Positions 32,399 to 40,391 of a DNA stretch of 43,671 nucleotides are shown here, piece by piece. Position 1 is the first letter of the stretch. The number at the start of each line of letters is the position of its first letter. A model generated the notes under the pieces. The model did not search any database. It had not been told where the DNA came from and was given only the letters and a program-made list of their open reading frames with translations. A program made the position numbers and the translations under genes. Source of the stretch: an uncultured Clostridia bacterium (GTDB taxonomy: Bacteria; Bacillota; Clostridia; Lachnospirales; Anaerotignaceae); NCBI GenBank assembly GCA_944381455.1, contig CALWLF010000061.1, forward strand, positions 1 to 43,671. Reading direction: 5' to 3'.

Positions 32399-33526
32399 AT
32401 GGAATACGAAAAGAACCGCACCTATTTGGAAGTAAATTTATCTACCCTGCAAGAAAACTATCGCCAAATCCGCCACCTGCTCTCTCCCCACACCGATTTG
32501 ATGGCAGTGGTCAAAGCCGATGCCTATGGCCTGGGCGCCGTTGCCGTTACCAAAGCCCTCCTTGCCTGTGGATGCAATCAGTTTGCCACAGCCACATTGG
32601 AAGAAGCCATGGAGCTGCGCGATGCCGGCGTCACATCTCCCCTTTTTGTGCTGGGACCAGTGTATGAGTTCCAGGTGCCTTTGGCCGTCAAACACAACAT
32701 CATGCTTTCGGTCAGTTCCCTGGCCATGGCCAAAGCCTATCAGAAAGCGGCCAGCGCTGTTTCCCAGCCCCTTTTGGTGCAGATTGCTGCCGATGTGGGC
32801 ATGAGCCGCTTTGGGCTGCCTTTGGAAACGGCCATGGCACAGTCGGTGGAAGAAGCCTGCCAAATTTTTTCTCTTCCCAATGTACAAGTGCGCGGTCTTT
32901 ACACCCATATGACCGTCATGTCCCATCCCACAGAACGGGAATTTGACCTCCATCAGCTGCATTTATTTGAAACATTCACCCAAGACGTTTATGCACGCGG
33001 CATGTTTGCGCCGCGCCACTGTGCCTGCAGCGGCATGACGCTGCTTTATCCCCAATCTCATTTTGACCTGGTGCGCATCAGCGCGCTGCTCTTTGGCGTG
33101 CAGGATCCCCTGTATCAATCTATCCAAACCCAAGAAGTAGCCTCTTTGCGCAGCCGTATTGTATTTCTCAAAGACGTTCCCCGCGGCGCCACCGTCGGTT
33201 ATGGACCTCATGTGACTCGCCGCGCCACGCGCCTGGCCGTGATCCCAGCAGGGTTTGGCGACGGCCTGCACCGCCGGCTATCCCATCAGGCCCCTGTGCT
33301 TCTTCATGGAAAACGCACTAAAATTTTTGGCAAGCTCTGCATGGATTTTTCTATGATTGATGTCACCGATATTCCTGAGGCATCTGTTGGCGATACTGTC
33401 ACATTGTTTGGAAAAGACGGCGATGCGCAGATCTCCATCTTTGAATACGCTGCCTTGTACGACGGCACGGCTTGTGAAGTCATTACTTCTTTGGGCAAAC
33501 GCATCAACCGAATTTATTTTCCATAA
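32399..33526 (+). CDS. alr: Alanine racemase
   Basis: A 375-residue PLP enzyme that makes D-alanine for peptidoglycan. The PLP Lys is Lys39 in AVVKADAYGLGA. The TIM barrel includes VQIAADVGMSRFGL and LYTHMTVMSHPTER. The C-terminal beta domain supplies the second catalytic Tyr in TVGYG and continues IPAGFGDGLHRRLS, where most relatives have GYADG. FGKLCMDFSMIDVT is the usual late motif (most have CMDxxMID). The ATG at 32399 follows AAGGAGG by 7 bases. Monocistronic with its own promoter and terminator, divergent from a LysR gene. Confidence 0.95.
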   Translation: MEYEKNRTYLEVNLSTLQENYRQIRHLLSPHTDLMAVVKADAYGLGAVAVTKALLACGCNQFATATLEEAMELRDAGVTSPLFVLGPVYEFQVPLAVKHNIMLSVSSLAMAKAYQKAASAVSQPLLVQIAADVGMSRFGLPLETAMAQSVEEACQIFSLPNVQVRGLYTHMTVMSHPTEREFDLHQLHLFETFTQDVYARGMFAPRHCACSGMTLLYPQSHFDLVRISALLFGVQDPLYQSIQTQEVASLRSRIVFLKDVPRGATVGYGPHVTRRATRLAVIPAGFGDGLHRRLSHQAPVLLHGKRTKIFGKLCMDFSMIDVTDIPEASVGDTVTLFGKDGDAQISIFEYAALYDGTACEVITSLGKRINRIYFP

Positions 33527-33540
33527 CTTATTTTACCAAA

Positions 33541-33574
33541 AAACCGTCTGTGCCGAAACACAGACGGTTTTTTT
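33541..33574. terminator. Bidirectional terminator between alr and AraC genes
   Basis: AAACCGTCTGTG (33541-33552) pairs perfectly with CACAGACGGTTT (33559-33570), then T run; A run on the other side. Confidence 0.93.
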
Positions 33575-34424
33575 AATTAAAATTTTTTCGATAATGATGG
33601 GGCAGCTGACCAACACAAGAGAAAAAGGCCGCAGAAAATTTGCCGAAATTTTCATACCCAACCTCCTGCGCCACAGCTGAAATGGGCAAATCCGTTGTCT
33701 CCAGCAGCCGTTTTGCCTCTTCCATCCGCCATGCTCTGCGATACACATACATCGTCTGCCCATACATCTGGCGAAAACAATTTTTTAAAGTCGATAATCC
33801 AATGCCATAAGACTCCGCCAAAGGCTCCAACAATTTTTCTTCTGCCACATCTTTGCGCAAAGCTTTCGCCACATTCCAGGTGCGCTGCACCGTATCCAGC
33901 GAAAAACAAGGCGGTTGTTCACTGCTGACTTTACTCTTTTCCAACATGGATAACAACGCCAGCATTTCCAATTTATGCTGCGCCAGCTTTTTTTCGGCCA
34001 AGAAAAGCCCCTGCATCATCTGTATGGCAGCCTGTTCCAGCTCCAGCAAGCAGGAGTTGTCTTGAAAAAACAGCGCCGGCGTTTCCAGCTCCATGGCCAA
34101 AGACGTTTTTAAAAAAGCTTTGAACCTCCCCCAGTCCATCACGATGTCAAATCCTCTGGTCCATTCCTGCGGAAAACATACCAGCTCTTTGTCCTCTTGA
34201 TACACAATGGCCATCTGCCCTGGATGAAGAAACAAAAATCGTCCATTTTTCCTCCGGCAAGAGACCGTTCCTTCATAACAAAAACGCAACACAAAACCTT
34301 CCATCGTTTGGCGTTCCAGCCAAGTCCGCTTGCTGTGCCAAAAGGTCAGCGTCAAACCGGGAAAAAGCATTTCCCTCTGTACCAATTTTTGCTCCGTCTG
34401 TGCTGTTTTGGGTTTGAAAAGCAT
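33573..34424 (-). CDS. AraC-family transcriptional regulator
   Basis: A 283-residue regulator. The C-terminal ~85 residues hold the two helix-turn-helix motifs of AraC/XylS: LLEPLAESYGIGLSTLKNCFRQMYGQTMYVYRRAWRMEEAKRLLE and then LPISAVAQEVGYENFGKFSAAFFSCVGQLPHHYR. The N-terminal ~160 residues include FLFLHPGQMAIVYQ and look like a cupin-like sensor. The build resembles PchR-type regulators. Effector and targets are unknown. The ATG at 34424 has GGGGGG 6 bases ahead. Confidence 0.9.
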   Translation of the reverse strand: MLFKPKTAQTEQKLVQREMLFPGLTLTFWHSKRTWLERQTMEGFVLRFCYEGTVSCRRKNGRFLFLHPGQMAIVYQEDKELVCFPQEWTRGFDIVMDWGRFKAFLKTSLAMELETPALFFQDNSCLLELEQAAIQMMQGLFLAEKKLAQHKLEMLALLSMLEKSKVSSEQPPCFSLDTVQRTWNVAKALRKDVAEEKLLEPLAESYGIGLSTLKNCFRQMYGQTMYVYRRAWRMEEAKRLLETTDLPISAVAQEVGYENFGKFSAAFFSCVGQLPHHYRKNFN

Positions 34425-34463
34425 TGAAATCCCCCCATTTGTTAGCTCTACCTAACCAATAAA

Positions 34464-34510
34464 ATTATACAGCTATTTAAGGGAAACTGCAACCTTTTTT
34501 GCAAAAAAGG
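34464..34510 (-). promoter_or_regulatory. AraC gene promoter with adjacent perfect palindrome
   Basis: On the minus strand TTGCAG (34487-34492), 17 bases, TATAAT (34464-34469). Directly upstream of the -35 lies CCTTTTTTGCAAAAAAGG (34493-34510), a perfect 18-base palindrome that could bind a dimeric regulator. Confidence 0.65.
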
Positions 34511-34624
34511 AATGGGTTTTTTTGATTCTTTTTTTTGTCTTGATTTTTGCTCCAAAAAGTCTGAAACCCTGGTCTTTTCTGTTGTTTCGTTTTTCCAACC
34601 CAAACTAGTTTTGCCCATAGATCA

Positions 34625-34657
34625 AAAAAAATGCCGGCAAAAGCCGGCATATTTTTT
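34625..34657. terminator. Terminator downstream of the secreted-protein gene
   Basis: ATGCCGGC (34631-34638) pairs with GCCGGCAT (34643-34650) around AAAA, with A and T runs outside. It lies 147 bases after the minus-strand stop at 34797. Confidence 0.8.
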
Positions 34658-34796
34658 ACACTCGGTCCAAACCGAATGATTTTGGTTCCTTTTTTGCTTG
34701 GGGGTTCAAAAAAGGTTAGGAAGGATGGTATTTATGAATGTTGGGGTTTTTCTTGCTTGCAGATTCATCATAACGAAATTCTATGTCCTTCCTATG

Positions 34797-35354
34797 TCAA
34801 AATTGTAACATTTCTTTGAACATATTTTTTTCATCCATGTCTGCCCCATGGTCTTTGGGCGCCTTCTCCTTCTCTTGCGGGGCCAGCCATACGGCTTTTT
34901 TCCCAGCATTTGCAGCAGGAGAAGCCATAACCACTTTCCCTGCTTCATCCAGCTGAACCAATAACACCATGCCGGCAGTCAGATCCATCTGCTGCATCTG
35001 CTGCCATTTTTCTTCCATGACAAACGTAATGACTTCGCCGCTGCTTTCAAATGAAACGGCAGGTTCTGGACTTTTTTCCTCTTCTCCATCTTCCTGCTGC
35101 TCTGTCCCTTCTCCCAGATACCATGGCAAATTTTGCATCTGCTCCACCGATGCGTCCTCCAATAAAACAAGGCTGCCAATCTCTCCTGTTACCACGTCAC
35201 CATCCACTGCCGTCACTTGTACAAACAGCTGGCTCTCTTCTTTCACCTCCAGAGTATACCTTGTTGTATCTTCTGCCGCCAACACACTTGCTGCCGCAGC
35301 AGCCAAAACGATCGTGCAGGCAAAAGCAACTGTGATGTACTTCTTTTGATCCAA
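34797..35354 (-). CDS. Secreted protein of unknown function
   Basis: A 185-residue exported protein that I do not recognise. A signal peptide covers about residues 1-27 (KKY, then a hydrophobic Ala-rich stretch ending VLAAE). The mature part has a beta-rich segment (YTLEVKEESQLFVQVTAVDG; VVTGEIGSLVLLEDA), an acidic linker (QQEDGEEEKSPEP near 86-100), a second beta-rich part, and a charged, Lys-rich tail. The start is TTG at 35354, with AGGAG 7 bases ahead; no ATG is available. The acidic middle suggests a disordered or ion-binding linker. Monocistronic. Confidence 0.7.
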   Translation of the reverse strand: MDQKKYITVAFACTIVLAAAAASVLAAEDTTRYTLEVKEESQLFVQVTAVDGDVVTGEIGSLVLLEDASVEQMQNLPWYLGEGTEQQEDGEEEKSPEPAVSFESSGEVITFVMEEKWQQMQQMDLTAGMVLLVQLDEAGKVVMASPAANAGKKAVWLAPQEKEKAPKDHGADMDEKNMFKEMLQF

Positions 35355-35458
35355 ATCGCCGCTCCTTTCTGTCCATATTTGGTTCTTCTTCGAACCATTT
35401 TTATCCTATCTGATCTGTGTGAAAAAAAGGTGACGATCAAAGGAAGGTTAGCTGAACC

Positions 35459-36136
35459 TTAGTCTGCTGCGCCATACCAGCTGGAAACCACCTCTGCCGG
35501 CAGAGGAAAAGCCTTGGCCCCTTCGGCCACATATCCCAAAATCGGAAGCCCCGTCAATGTTTCCATCATCCGGCAATTATCTTCTTCCATCCTGCCGCCA
35601 TGGTAGCGGTTGATGAGAATCCCTCGAAGAGAAATTCCGTTGGCGGCTGCATACTGGGCTGTCAGCACCACCTGATTGATGGAGCCCAAGGCAGCGGTGG
35701 AAACGAGGAGCACCGGCAGGCGCAGCGCCTGGATGACGTCCAAAAGCATCAGCTGTCGGTTCGGTTCATAAACCAATGGGCAGATCATGCCGCCGCTTCC
35801 TTCCACCGTCACCAGTTCCATCTGCCGGCACAGCCCGGCAAAGGCCGATTGTATCACCGAAAGATGGGCATAGCCGCCTTCCAGCCGGGCAGCCAAGTGG
35901 GGCGAAACTGGTGTCTGATACGAATAGGATACCATGCTTTCTGTCTCTTGTTTCGTGCCGGAAACGGCCTTCACCCACCCGGCGTCGCTTTCAGAAAGGG
36001 ATGCTGCGCCAGACTGGGCTGCTTTATAATAGCCTGCCTGATACCCTGCCTCAACCAGACATTTGACTAGCAACGCCGACACATAGGTTTTTCCTACATC
36101 TGTCCCTGTGCCAAGGATAAATAATCCCTTTGCCAT
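35459..36136 (-). CDS. bioD: Dethiobiotin synthetase
   Basis: A 225-residue ATP-dependent carboxylase that closes the ureido ring of dethiobiotin. The P-loop is in GTGTDVGKTYVSALL (near 9-23), and YYKAAQSGA is the substrate Lys segment. TVEGSGGMICPL is the Glu-Gly motif after the usual VEGAGG. The start follows GGAGG by 7 bases. It begins 2 bases after the bioB stop and is the last gene of bioYBD. The genes for making pimeloyl precursors, KAPA and DAPA are not in the window. Confidence 0.95.
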   Translation of the reverse strand: MAKGLFILGTGTDVGKTYVSALLVKCLVEAGYQAGYYKAAQSGAASLSESDAGWVKAVSGTKQETESMVSYSYQTPVSPHLAARLEGGYAHLSVIQSAFAGLCRQMELVTVEGSGGMICPLVYEPNRQLMLLDVIQALRLPVLLVSTAALGSINQVVLTAQYAAANGISLRGILINRYHGGRMEEDNCRMMETLTGLPILGYVAEGAKAFPLPAEVVSSWYGAAD

Positions 36137-36138
36137 TG

Positions 36139-37098
36139 TTATCCCTCCACTTGAAAGCCCAATCGCTTCACCATCGCCCGGTCACTTTCCACGGTGGCAC
36201 CGGCCGTTGTCAATAAGTCGCCGGTGATGACGGCGTTGGCGCCACCCAAAAAGCACCGTTCTCCCTGCCGCGGCAGTTGTCCCCGCCCCCCTGCCAGACG
36301 CAAAGAGGCATCGGGCAGCAAAAACCGGTAAAGGGCCACAATCCGTTCCATTTCTTCCGGTGCTAAGGGCTGATGATGGGCATAAGGCGTATGGGCAATG
36401 GGCGAGAGGAGGTTTAGCGGCACATGCTTGATGTGCAGTGCACGCAGCGTCAGCGCTAAGTCGATTCGGTCTTCCATCGTTTCTCCCATGCCAAAGAGGC
36501 CGCCGCTGCAAACAGACAGCCCCACCCGCTGCGCTGCCTGAATGGTGGCTATTTTTTCCTCATAGGTGTGGGTGGTACAGACAGAGGGAAAGAAGCGGCG
36601 GCTGGTTTCCAAGTTATTATGAATCCGGCTGACGCCGGCTGCCTTCAGCTGCCGCAACTGCCTTTCATTCAGCAGCCCGCAAGAAAGGCAGACCGAAAGC
36701 CGGCTTTGGGCACAAATGCTTGCTGCCACACGGCAAAGCATGCTTGTCTCCTCTGCATCAATGGTGCGCCCCGATGTGACAATGGCATATCGCCCCACGC
36801 CGCGGACCGCCATGTCCAAAGCACGCTGCACCATGGTTTCTTCCGGCAAAAGACCATAGATTTCCACTTGTGTAGGATAATGAGCCGACTGGGCGCAAAA
36901 TTTACAGTCTTCCGAGCAGCGGCCGCTTTTTCCATTTAAAATGGCGCAAAAATCAAATCCGTTGCCCGCCTGTGCCTTGCGAATCTCCTGAGCAGCCTCC
37001 TGCAGTTTTTCCAAAGGCGCTTGGGCCAAATTCATCGCTTCTTGTTTGGAAATTTCTTTGCCTTGCAGCACCTGTTCCTTCGCTTCTTCCACCGTCAT
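36139..37098 (-). CDS. bioB: Biotin synthase
   Basis: A 319-residue radical SAM enzyme that inserts sulfur into dethiobiotin. The SAM cluster motif is Cys61, Cys65 and Cys68 (CSEDCKFCAQS). YAIVTSGRTI, VCLSCGLL, RIHNNLETSRRFFP and the final VITGDLLTTAGA block are typical of BioB and include the second-cluster ligands. I use the ATG at 37098, 8 bases after GGAGG and overlapping the bioY stop by 4 bases (ATGA); the open frame extending to 37245 is antisense-like and lies inside bioY. Confidence 0.96.
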   Translation of the reverse strand: MTVEEAKEQVLQGKEISKQEAMNLAQAPLEKLQEAAQEIRKAQAGNGFDFCAILNGKSGRCSEDCKFCAQSAHYPTQVEIYGLLPEETMVQRALDMAVRGVGRYAIVTSGRTIDAEETSMLCRVAASICAQSRLSVCLSCGLLNERQLRQLKAAGVSRIHNNLETSRRFFPSVCTTHTYEEKIATIQAAQRVGLSVCSGGLFGMGETMEDRIDLALTLRALHIKHVPLNLLSPIAHTPYAHHQPLAPEEMERIVALYRFLLPDASLRLAGGRGQLPRQGERCFLGGANAVITGDLLTTAGATVESDRAMVKRLGFQVEG

Positions 37099-37691
37099 GC
37101 CTGTTCCCTCCCCCAAAGGCCATACCTTTTGATTTGTTCCATCACCAAAACGGCTAACATGCTTAGCACCACATCTCCCGGTAAATCCAATGGGAAACAG
37201 GCTGCCAGCAGCACCCAAAGCGGCGTAGGCGTGGCCAGATACCACCGCAAAATGGCATACTTATAGAAAATACCCACGCCGTAAGTCACCACCAGTGCGC
37301 CAAAAGACGCCAAAATGGCGCCTTTTCTTCCGCCAGCCACCTGGGTGTTGATCCACCCGGCCACATAAGCCGCACCGAGAAAGCCCAATAAATAACCAAA
37401 GCTTGGGCGCAATACATAGCTGAGTCCGCCGCCGCCAGCAAACACCGGCACCCCAAAAAGCCCCAGCAGCACATAGCCGCCCACTGCCAAAGCGCCCTTC
37501 TTTGCCCCTAAATACAAACCAGAGAGCAATACGAAAAAGAATTGCAGCGTAAAATAATCCAGATAGGGAATCGGAATTTGAATACGCGCGCCAACGGCAA
37601 TCAGCGCCAGAAATAGAGCGCATTGTGTCAAATCCCTTGCTGTCCAGACAGATTTCTGTCTTTTCTGTTTGATGTTCTGTTTTTCTGCCAT
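37095..37691 (-). CDS. bioY: Biotin ECF transporter S component, BioY
   Basis: A 198-residue membrane protein with about six hydrophobic segments. It has the BioY signatures ARIQIPIPYLDYFTLQFFFVLL, LGAKKGALAVGGYVLLGLFGVPVFAGGGG, PSFGYLLGF and a late FPLDLPGDVV. It binds biotin and needs an EcfA/EcfT energising module; ecfA1A2T is encoded at the right end of this window. The ATG at 37691 follows AAAGGAGG by 6 bases; the long upstream frame runs through the operator and is rejected. First gene of bioYBD. Confidence 0.95.
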   Translation of the reverse strand: MAEKQNIKQKRQKSVWTARDLTQCALFLALIAVGARIQIPIPYLDYFTLQFFFVLLSGLYLGAKKGALAVGGYVLLGLFGVPVFAGGGGLSYVLRPSFGYLLGFLGAAYVAGWINTQVAGGRKGAILASFGALVVTYGVGIFYKYAILRWYLATPTPLWVLLAACFPLDLPGDVVLSMLAVLVMEQIKRYGLWGREQA

Positions 37692-37729
37692 GAATATCCT
37701 CCTTTTCTGTATTACCTTACCTTGTTTTT

Positions 37730-37773
37730 TTCTTATTGTCAACATTTTTTTAGTTTTTAGTTGACAATAAGAA
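37730..37773. promoter_or_regulatory. BirA-type biotin operator with bioY promoter
   Basis: TTCTTATTGTCAAC (37730-37743) and GTTGACAATAAGAA (37760-37773) are perfect 14-base inverted repeats, 16 bases apart, the geometry of BirA operators. On the minus strand TTGACA within the left arm can be a -35, with TAAGGT 17 bases on, so a bound repressor would cover the promoter. Confidence 0.85.
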
Positions 37774-37782
37774 GAAAAATAT

Positions 37783-37811
37783 CCCGAAGACCATACGGTC
37801 TTCGGGGTTTT
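37783..37811 (-). terminator. Terminator between the DpnI cassette and bioYBD
   Basis: CCCGAAGACC (37783-37792) pairs with GGTCTTCGGG (37797-37806) around ATAC, with T-rich sequence on both sides. It would end transcripts from the dpnI side. Confidence 0.85.
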
Positions 37812-37873
37812 CTCTATCCCATGAAAATAGGTCTCTTTCCGTTTCGTTCCGGAAAACAAAAAAATGGGCCTGC

Positions 37874-38077
37874 TTATTTATGAAAGACAAACAAATATTC
37901 ATGGGCGATCAACAAAAAATGATATTTGACACTGTTCGTTTTCCAATAACCTGTAGCTTTACAGTTATGCTGTTCTTGGACTTCTTTCAAAAAAATCAAA
38001 CGACGAGGACCGCTATCTTTCCATTGACCAACACCATCATTCCTCTCACTAGACTCAAAAACTAATTGAAATAACAA
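37874..38077 (-). pseudogene. Possible DNA methyltransferase C-terminal fragment behind dpnD
   Basis: A 67-codon frame from a TTG. The tail SGPRRLIFLKEVQEQHNCKA, TGYWKTNSVKYHFLL and HEYLFVF resembles the end of some adenine-specific DNA methyltransferases (HEYLFVFxK), from memory only. It lies in the same frame as dpnD, straight after its TAG, with AGGAG 12 bases before the TTG. No catalytic motifs (DPPY, FxGxG) are present, so it cannot be an active enzyme. It could be a methylase relic, a separate small protein, or a longer dpnD cut by a stop codon. Confidence 0.45.
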
Positions 38078-38092
38078 ATGGACTGATTTCTC

Positions 38093-38302
38093 CTAAAATC
38101 GATACCATCCTGTCGCTTGCATCTTTGGCTTTACAACTGCCATTTGCCTCAACTGTACTTCTCCTGGCGAAAGGACAAGTCCTCCTTTTTCATACTGCTC
38201 TTTTGCAATTTTCATGGCATCTTCTGCACAATCAGCTGTGATTTCAAATTCTTGAACCACTAATTCTTCCATTGCAATGATAAATTTATCTGTTTTTTTC
38301 AT
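38093..38302 (-). CDS. dpnD: DpnD/PcfM-like protein
   Basis: A 69-residue cytosolic protein. Its core, FIIAMEELVVQEFEITADCAEDAMKIAKEQYEKGGLVL, matches the pattern of the DpnD/PcfM family: a beta strand ending in a Glu-rich start, then an Ala-rich helix (EDAMKIAKEQYEKG). DpnD accompanies the DpnI endonuclease gene in Streptococcus pneumoniae; its function is unknown. The ATG is preceded by AAAGGA and lies 12 bases after the dpnI stop, so the two form an operon. Confidence 0.75.
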   Translation of the reverse strand: MKKTDKFIIAMEELVVQEFEITADCAEDAMKIAKEQYEKGGLVLSPGEVQLRQMAVVKPKMQATGWYRF

Positions 38303-38314
38303 TCTGTTGATCCT

Positions 38315-39085
38315 TTACCATATTTTTTTATAGTTTCCATTTCCTAAAAATGCAATATATCCCCTATCTCTCAGCAGCTGAAGCTGCTGCCTGATTTTTG
38401 GTCTTATATTATGATTCTCCGGGTGTTTTCGCTGCAATTCATGTTCAAAAAAATACAGATCTTTCAACGAAAAATCAGTGGAATGAAGTTGATTGATACA
38501 ATTCAAAACATCCATGATCCATCCACGATGAGAAACGTCTTTCACTTCAAGTTTACTGCTTGCATTGACTTTTTGTATGACCGTTTTGATATCGGCTATT
38601 TTACCATCCGCGATAATGGAGATTCTTCCCTGTTCTGGGACTTTTTCTATGACAATATTGCACCCAACCCAGCCTGCACGACGAGCCGTTTGTGCCAAAG
38701 GCTTTCTCTTTTCAATCATGTCAGGCACAAAAAAGTGCTTGGGAATCAGTATCAAGTTTTGCACGATTCCCTCTGTCTTTGAATAACTCAGAAAGAAAAA
38801 GTCGGGATTTTGATTTCCTGTAATTCTCTTTATCATTGTTTCGTACGCACCATCGGTGATTTTATTGCCTAAAGCCCCATTCTTGCTTTTTAATTCGTAC
38901 TGTTGATTGCAATGGGGACAGAAAAAGTCTGCTACAGGACGATTATTTTCAAATTGATTGATATGTATATTTCCACAATGAGGACAATACATATTTTCTT
39001 TCACCCAGCGCTCCGTTACGATGCGTGCAATCTGTGAATTGGAATGATAGCTCCCAATGTTGTTTCCATCCAAATGCAACTTCAT
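38315..39085 (-). CDS. dpnI: DpnI-like type IIM restriction endonuclease
   Basis: A 256-residue endonuclease very like pneumococcal DpnI in order and length. An N-terminal CPHC...CPHC zinc site (Cys34, 37, 56, 59) surrounds ENNRPVADF, and the PD-(D/E)xK residues Asp53, Glu64 and Lys66 are in place (VADF... YELKSKNG). IKRITGNQNPDFFFLSYSKTEG, QTARRAGWVGCNI and GRISIIADGKI follow. The C-terminal ~70 residues form the winged helix that also reads methylated DNA (HNIRPKIRQQLQLLRDRGYI). DpnI cuts Gm6ATC only when methylated, so no partner methylase is needed. The ATG at 39085 has GGGAG 9 bases ahead. AT-rich against its neighbours, suggesting transfer. Confidence 0.92.
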   Translation of the reverse strand: MKLHLDGNNIGSYHSNSQIARIVTERWVKENMYCPHCGNIHINQFENNRPVADFFCPHCNQQYELKSKNGALGNKITDGAYETMIKRITGNQNPDFFFLSYSKTEGIVQNLILIPKHFFVPDMIEKRKPLAQTARRAGWVGCNIVIEKVPEQGRISIIADGKIADIKTVIQKVNASSKLEVKDVSHRGWIMDVLNCINQLHSTDFSLKDLYFFEHELQRKHPENHNIRPKIRQQLQLLRDRGYIAFLGNGNYKKIW

Positions 39086-39098
39086 CAATACAAGCTCC

Positions 39099-39185
39099 CT
39101 AAAAATCTAAATTGTTGAAAACAGTTTTTCTCTTTTTTGATCCATCCGGCCAATCAGTTCCAAAATCAGCTCTTTCTTTCATCAT
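39099..39185 (-). CDS. Possible 28-residue leader ORF before dpnI
   Basis: A short frame with AAAGGA 9 bases before its ATG. The peptide, MMKERADFGTDWPDGSKKRK and a short tail, ends 13 bases before the dpnI start. The frame is also the end of a longer open frame reaching 39392 that crosses a terminator. Weak evidence: it may be a real small peptide, a leftover, or chance. Confidence 0.25.
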   Translation of the reverse strand: MMKERADFGTDWPDGSKKRKTVFNNLDF

Positions 39186-39245
39186 AAAGCAGATTCCTTT
39201 GCATACCGTAAGCGTTAGCCTTCTTTGGCATCGCACCAAGAAAGG

Positions 39246-39293
39246 GTGCAAAAAAGCAGGAGATACGCTCCTTTTGGAACGATCTCCTGCTTT
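39246..39293 (-). terminator. Terminator of the truA-rplM-rpsI operon
   Basis: AAAGCAGGAGAT (39253-39264) pairs with ATCTCCTGCTTT (39282-39293); on the minus strand it ends in a run of T and is 150 bases after the rpsI stop. Confidence 0.88.
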
Positions 39294-39442
39294 ACCAGGC
39301 TTTTGTTTTCGCTTGCGATTCTTGTTCCTTGCCTGCTCCTCACAAAAGGAAACAGAACATTTTTGAGGAACGCTCCGGGCTCCAAAAACCATCCCATTTT
39401 CTGCAAAACAGCGTCCAAAGACGTACTGAGAAGCAGTGGAAA

Positions 39443-39835
39443 TTATCTCTTGGAGAACTGAGGTGCACGACGAGCTGCTTTCAAGCCGTATTTCTTTCTT
39501 TCTTTCATTCTTGGGTCACGGGTCAGGTAACCTGCTTTTTTCAGCACTGGTCTGTAATCAGCATCTGCTTCCAGCAATGCTCTTGCAATGCCGTGACGGA
39601 TTGCGCCAGCCTGGCCGGTGAAGCCGCCGCCTTTTACATTTACCAATACGTCGAATTTTGCACCAGTTTCGGTGGCATCCAAAGGCTGACGAACGATCAG
39701 CTTCAAGGTTTCCAGACCGAAATATTCATCGATGCTTTTTTTGTTGATGGTGATGGTGCCATTACCTGGTACCAAATATACTCTGGCTACAGAAGATTTT
39801 CTTCTGCCGGTGCCGTAATATCTTGCTACTGCCAT
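39443..39835 (-). CDS. rpsI: 30S ribosomal protein S9
   Basis: A 130-residue S9 protein. It begins [21 protein letters not shown] and ends in the basic tail [25 protein letters not shown] that reaches the decoding site. [20 protein letters not shown] is the central signature. GGAGG lies 7 bases before the ATG at 39835; the frame extends to 39859 without need. It follows rplM after 24 bases. Confidence 0.98.
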   Translation of the reverse strand: MAVARYYGTGRRKSSVARVYLVPGNGTITINKKSIDEYFGLETLKLIVRQPLDATETGAKFDVLVNVKGGGFTGQAGAIRHGIARALLEADADYRPVLKKAGYLTRDPRMKERKKYGLKAARRAPQFSKR

Positions 39836-39859
39836 TTTGCTTCCTCCTTCCAAATCCAA

Positions 39860-40297
39860 TTACGCATTGATTTCCAAAACTTCCGGTTTCTGTGCTGCAT
39901 GTTTGTGGTCAGGGCCAGCATACACGTGAAGTTTTTTGATCATGTTTCTACCCAGTGCGTTTTTCGGAAGCATACCTTTTACGGCATGGAAAATCACTTC
40001 TTCAGGTTTGGTTTCCATCATTCTTCTGAGGGTGGTCTGTTTCAAGCCGCCCACATAGCCGGTGTGATGGGTATACAGTTTCTGATCCATTTTTTTGCCG
40101 GTAACAGCAATTTTGTCAGCGTTTACAACGATTACATAATCCCCAGTGTCTACGAAAGAAGTGTAGATGGGTTTGTTTTTCCCTCTCAAAACCTTTGCAA
40201 CTTCAGATGCAAGACGGCCCAGGGTTTTGCCTTCGGCGTCTACAACATACCATTTTCTTTCAACATCAGCAGCTTTCGCTATGTATGTTGTTCTCAT
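39860..40297 (-). CDS. rplM: 50S ribosomal protein L13
   Basis: A 145-residue L13 protein. It has [26 protein letters not shown] near residues 14-40, [27 protein letters not shown] and [19 protein letters not shown]. The ATG at 40297 has AGGAGG 10 bases ahead; the extra codons upstream to 40411 belong to the leader. First gene behind the operon's own strong promoter. Confidence 0.98.
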   Translation of the reverse strand: MRTTYIAKAADVERKWYVVDAEGKTLGRLASEVAKVLRGKNKPIYTSFVDTGDYVIVVNADKIAVTGKKMDQKLYTHHTGYVGGLKQTTLRRMMETKPEEVIFHAVKGMLPKNALGRNMIKKLHVYAGPDHKHAAQKPEVLEINA

Positions 40298-40391
40298 AAA
40301 CGTAATACCTCCTTGAAAAATCCAACTGTCCTCTTTTTTTCTGCTCCGCCGGATGTTGTGGGGACATCCCTTGTCACAAAAAAAAAGAAAA

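Larger units (their letters stand above)
34425..34796. other. Gene-free region of 372 bases between AraC and secreted-protein genes
   Basis: It holds the AraC promoter with its 18-base palindrome, a terminator (34625-34657) and a hairpin with arms CCTTTTTTG (34688-34696) and CAAAAAAGG (34707-34715), the same half-sequences as in the palindrome. A 62-codon plus-strand frame at 34631-34819 begins inside the terminator and is not a gene. Confidence 0.6.

Noticed and set aside
34631-34819. 62-codon plus-strand frame
   Set aside because: Begins inside a terminator hairpin and has no ribosome binding site.
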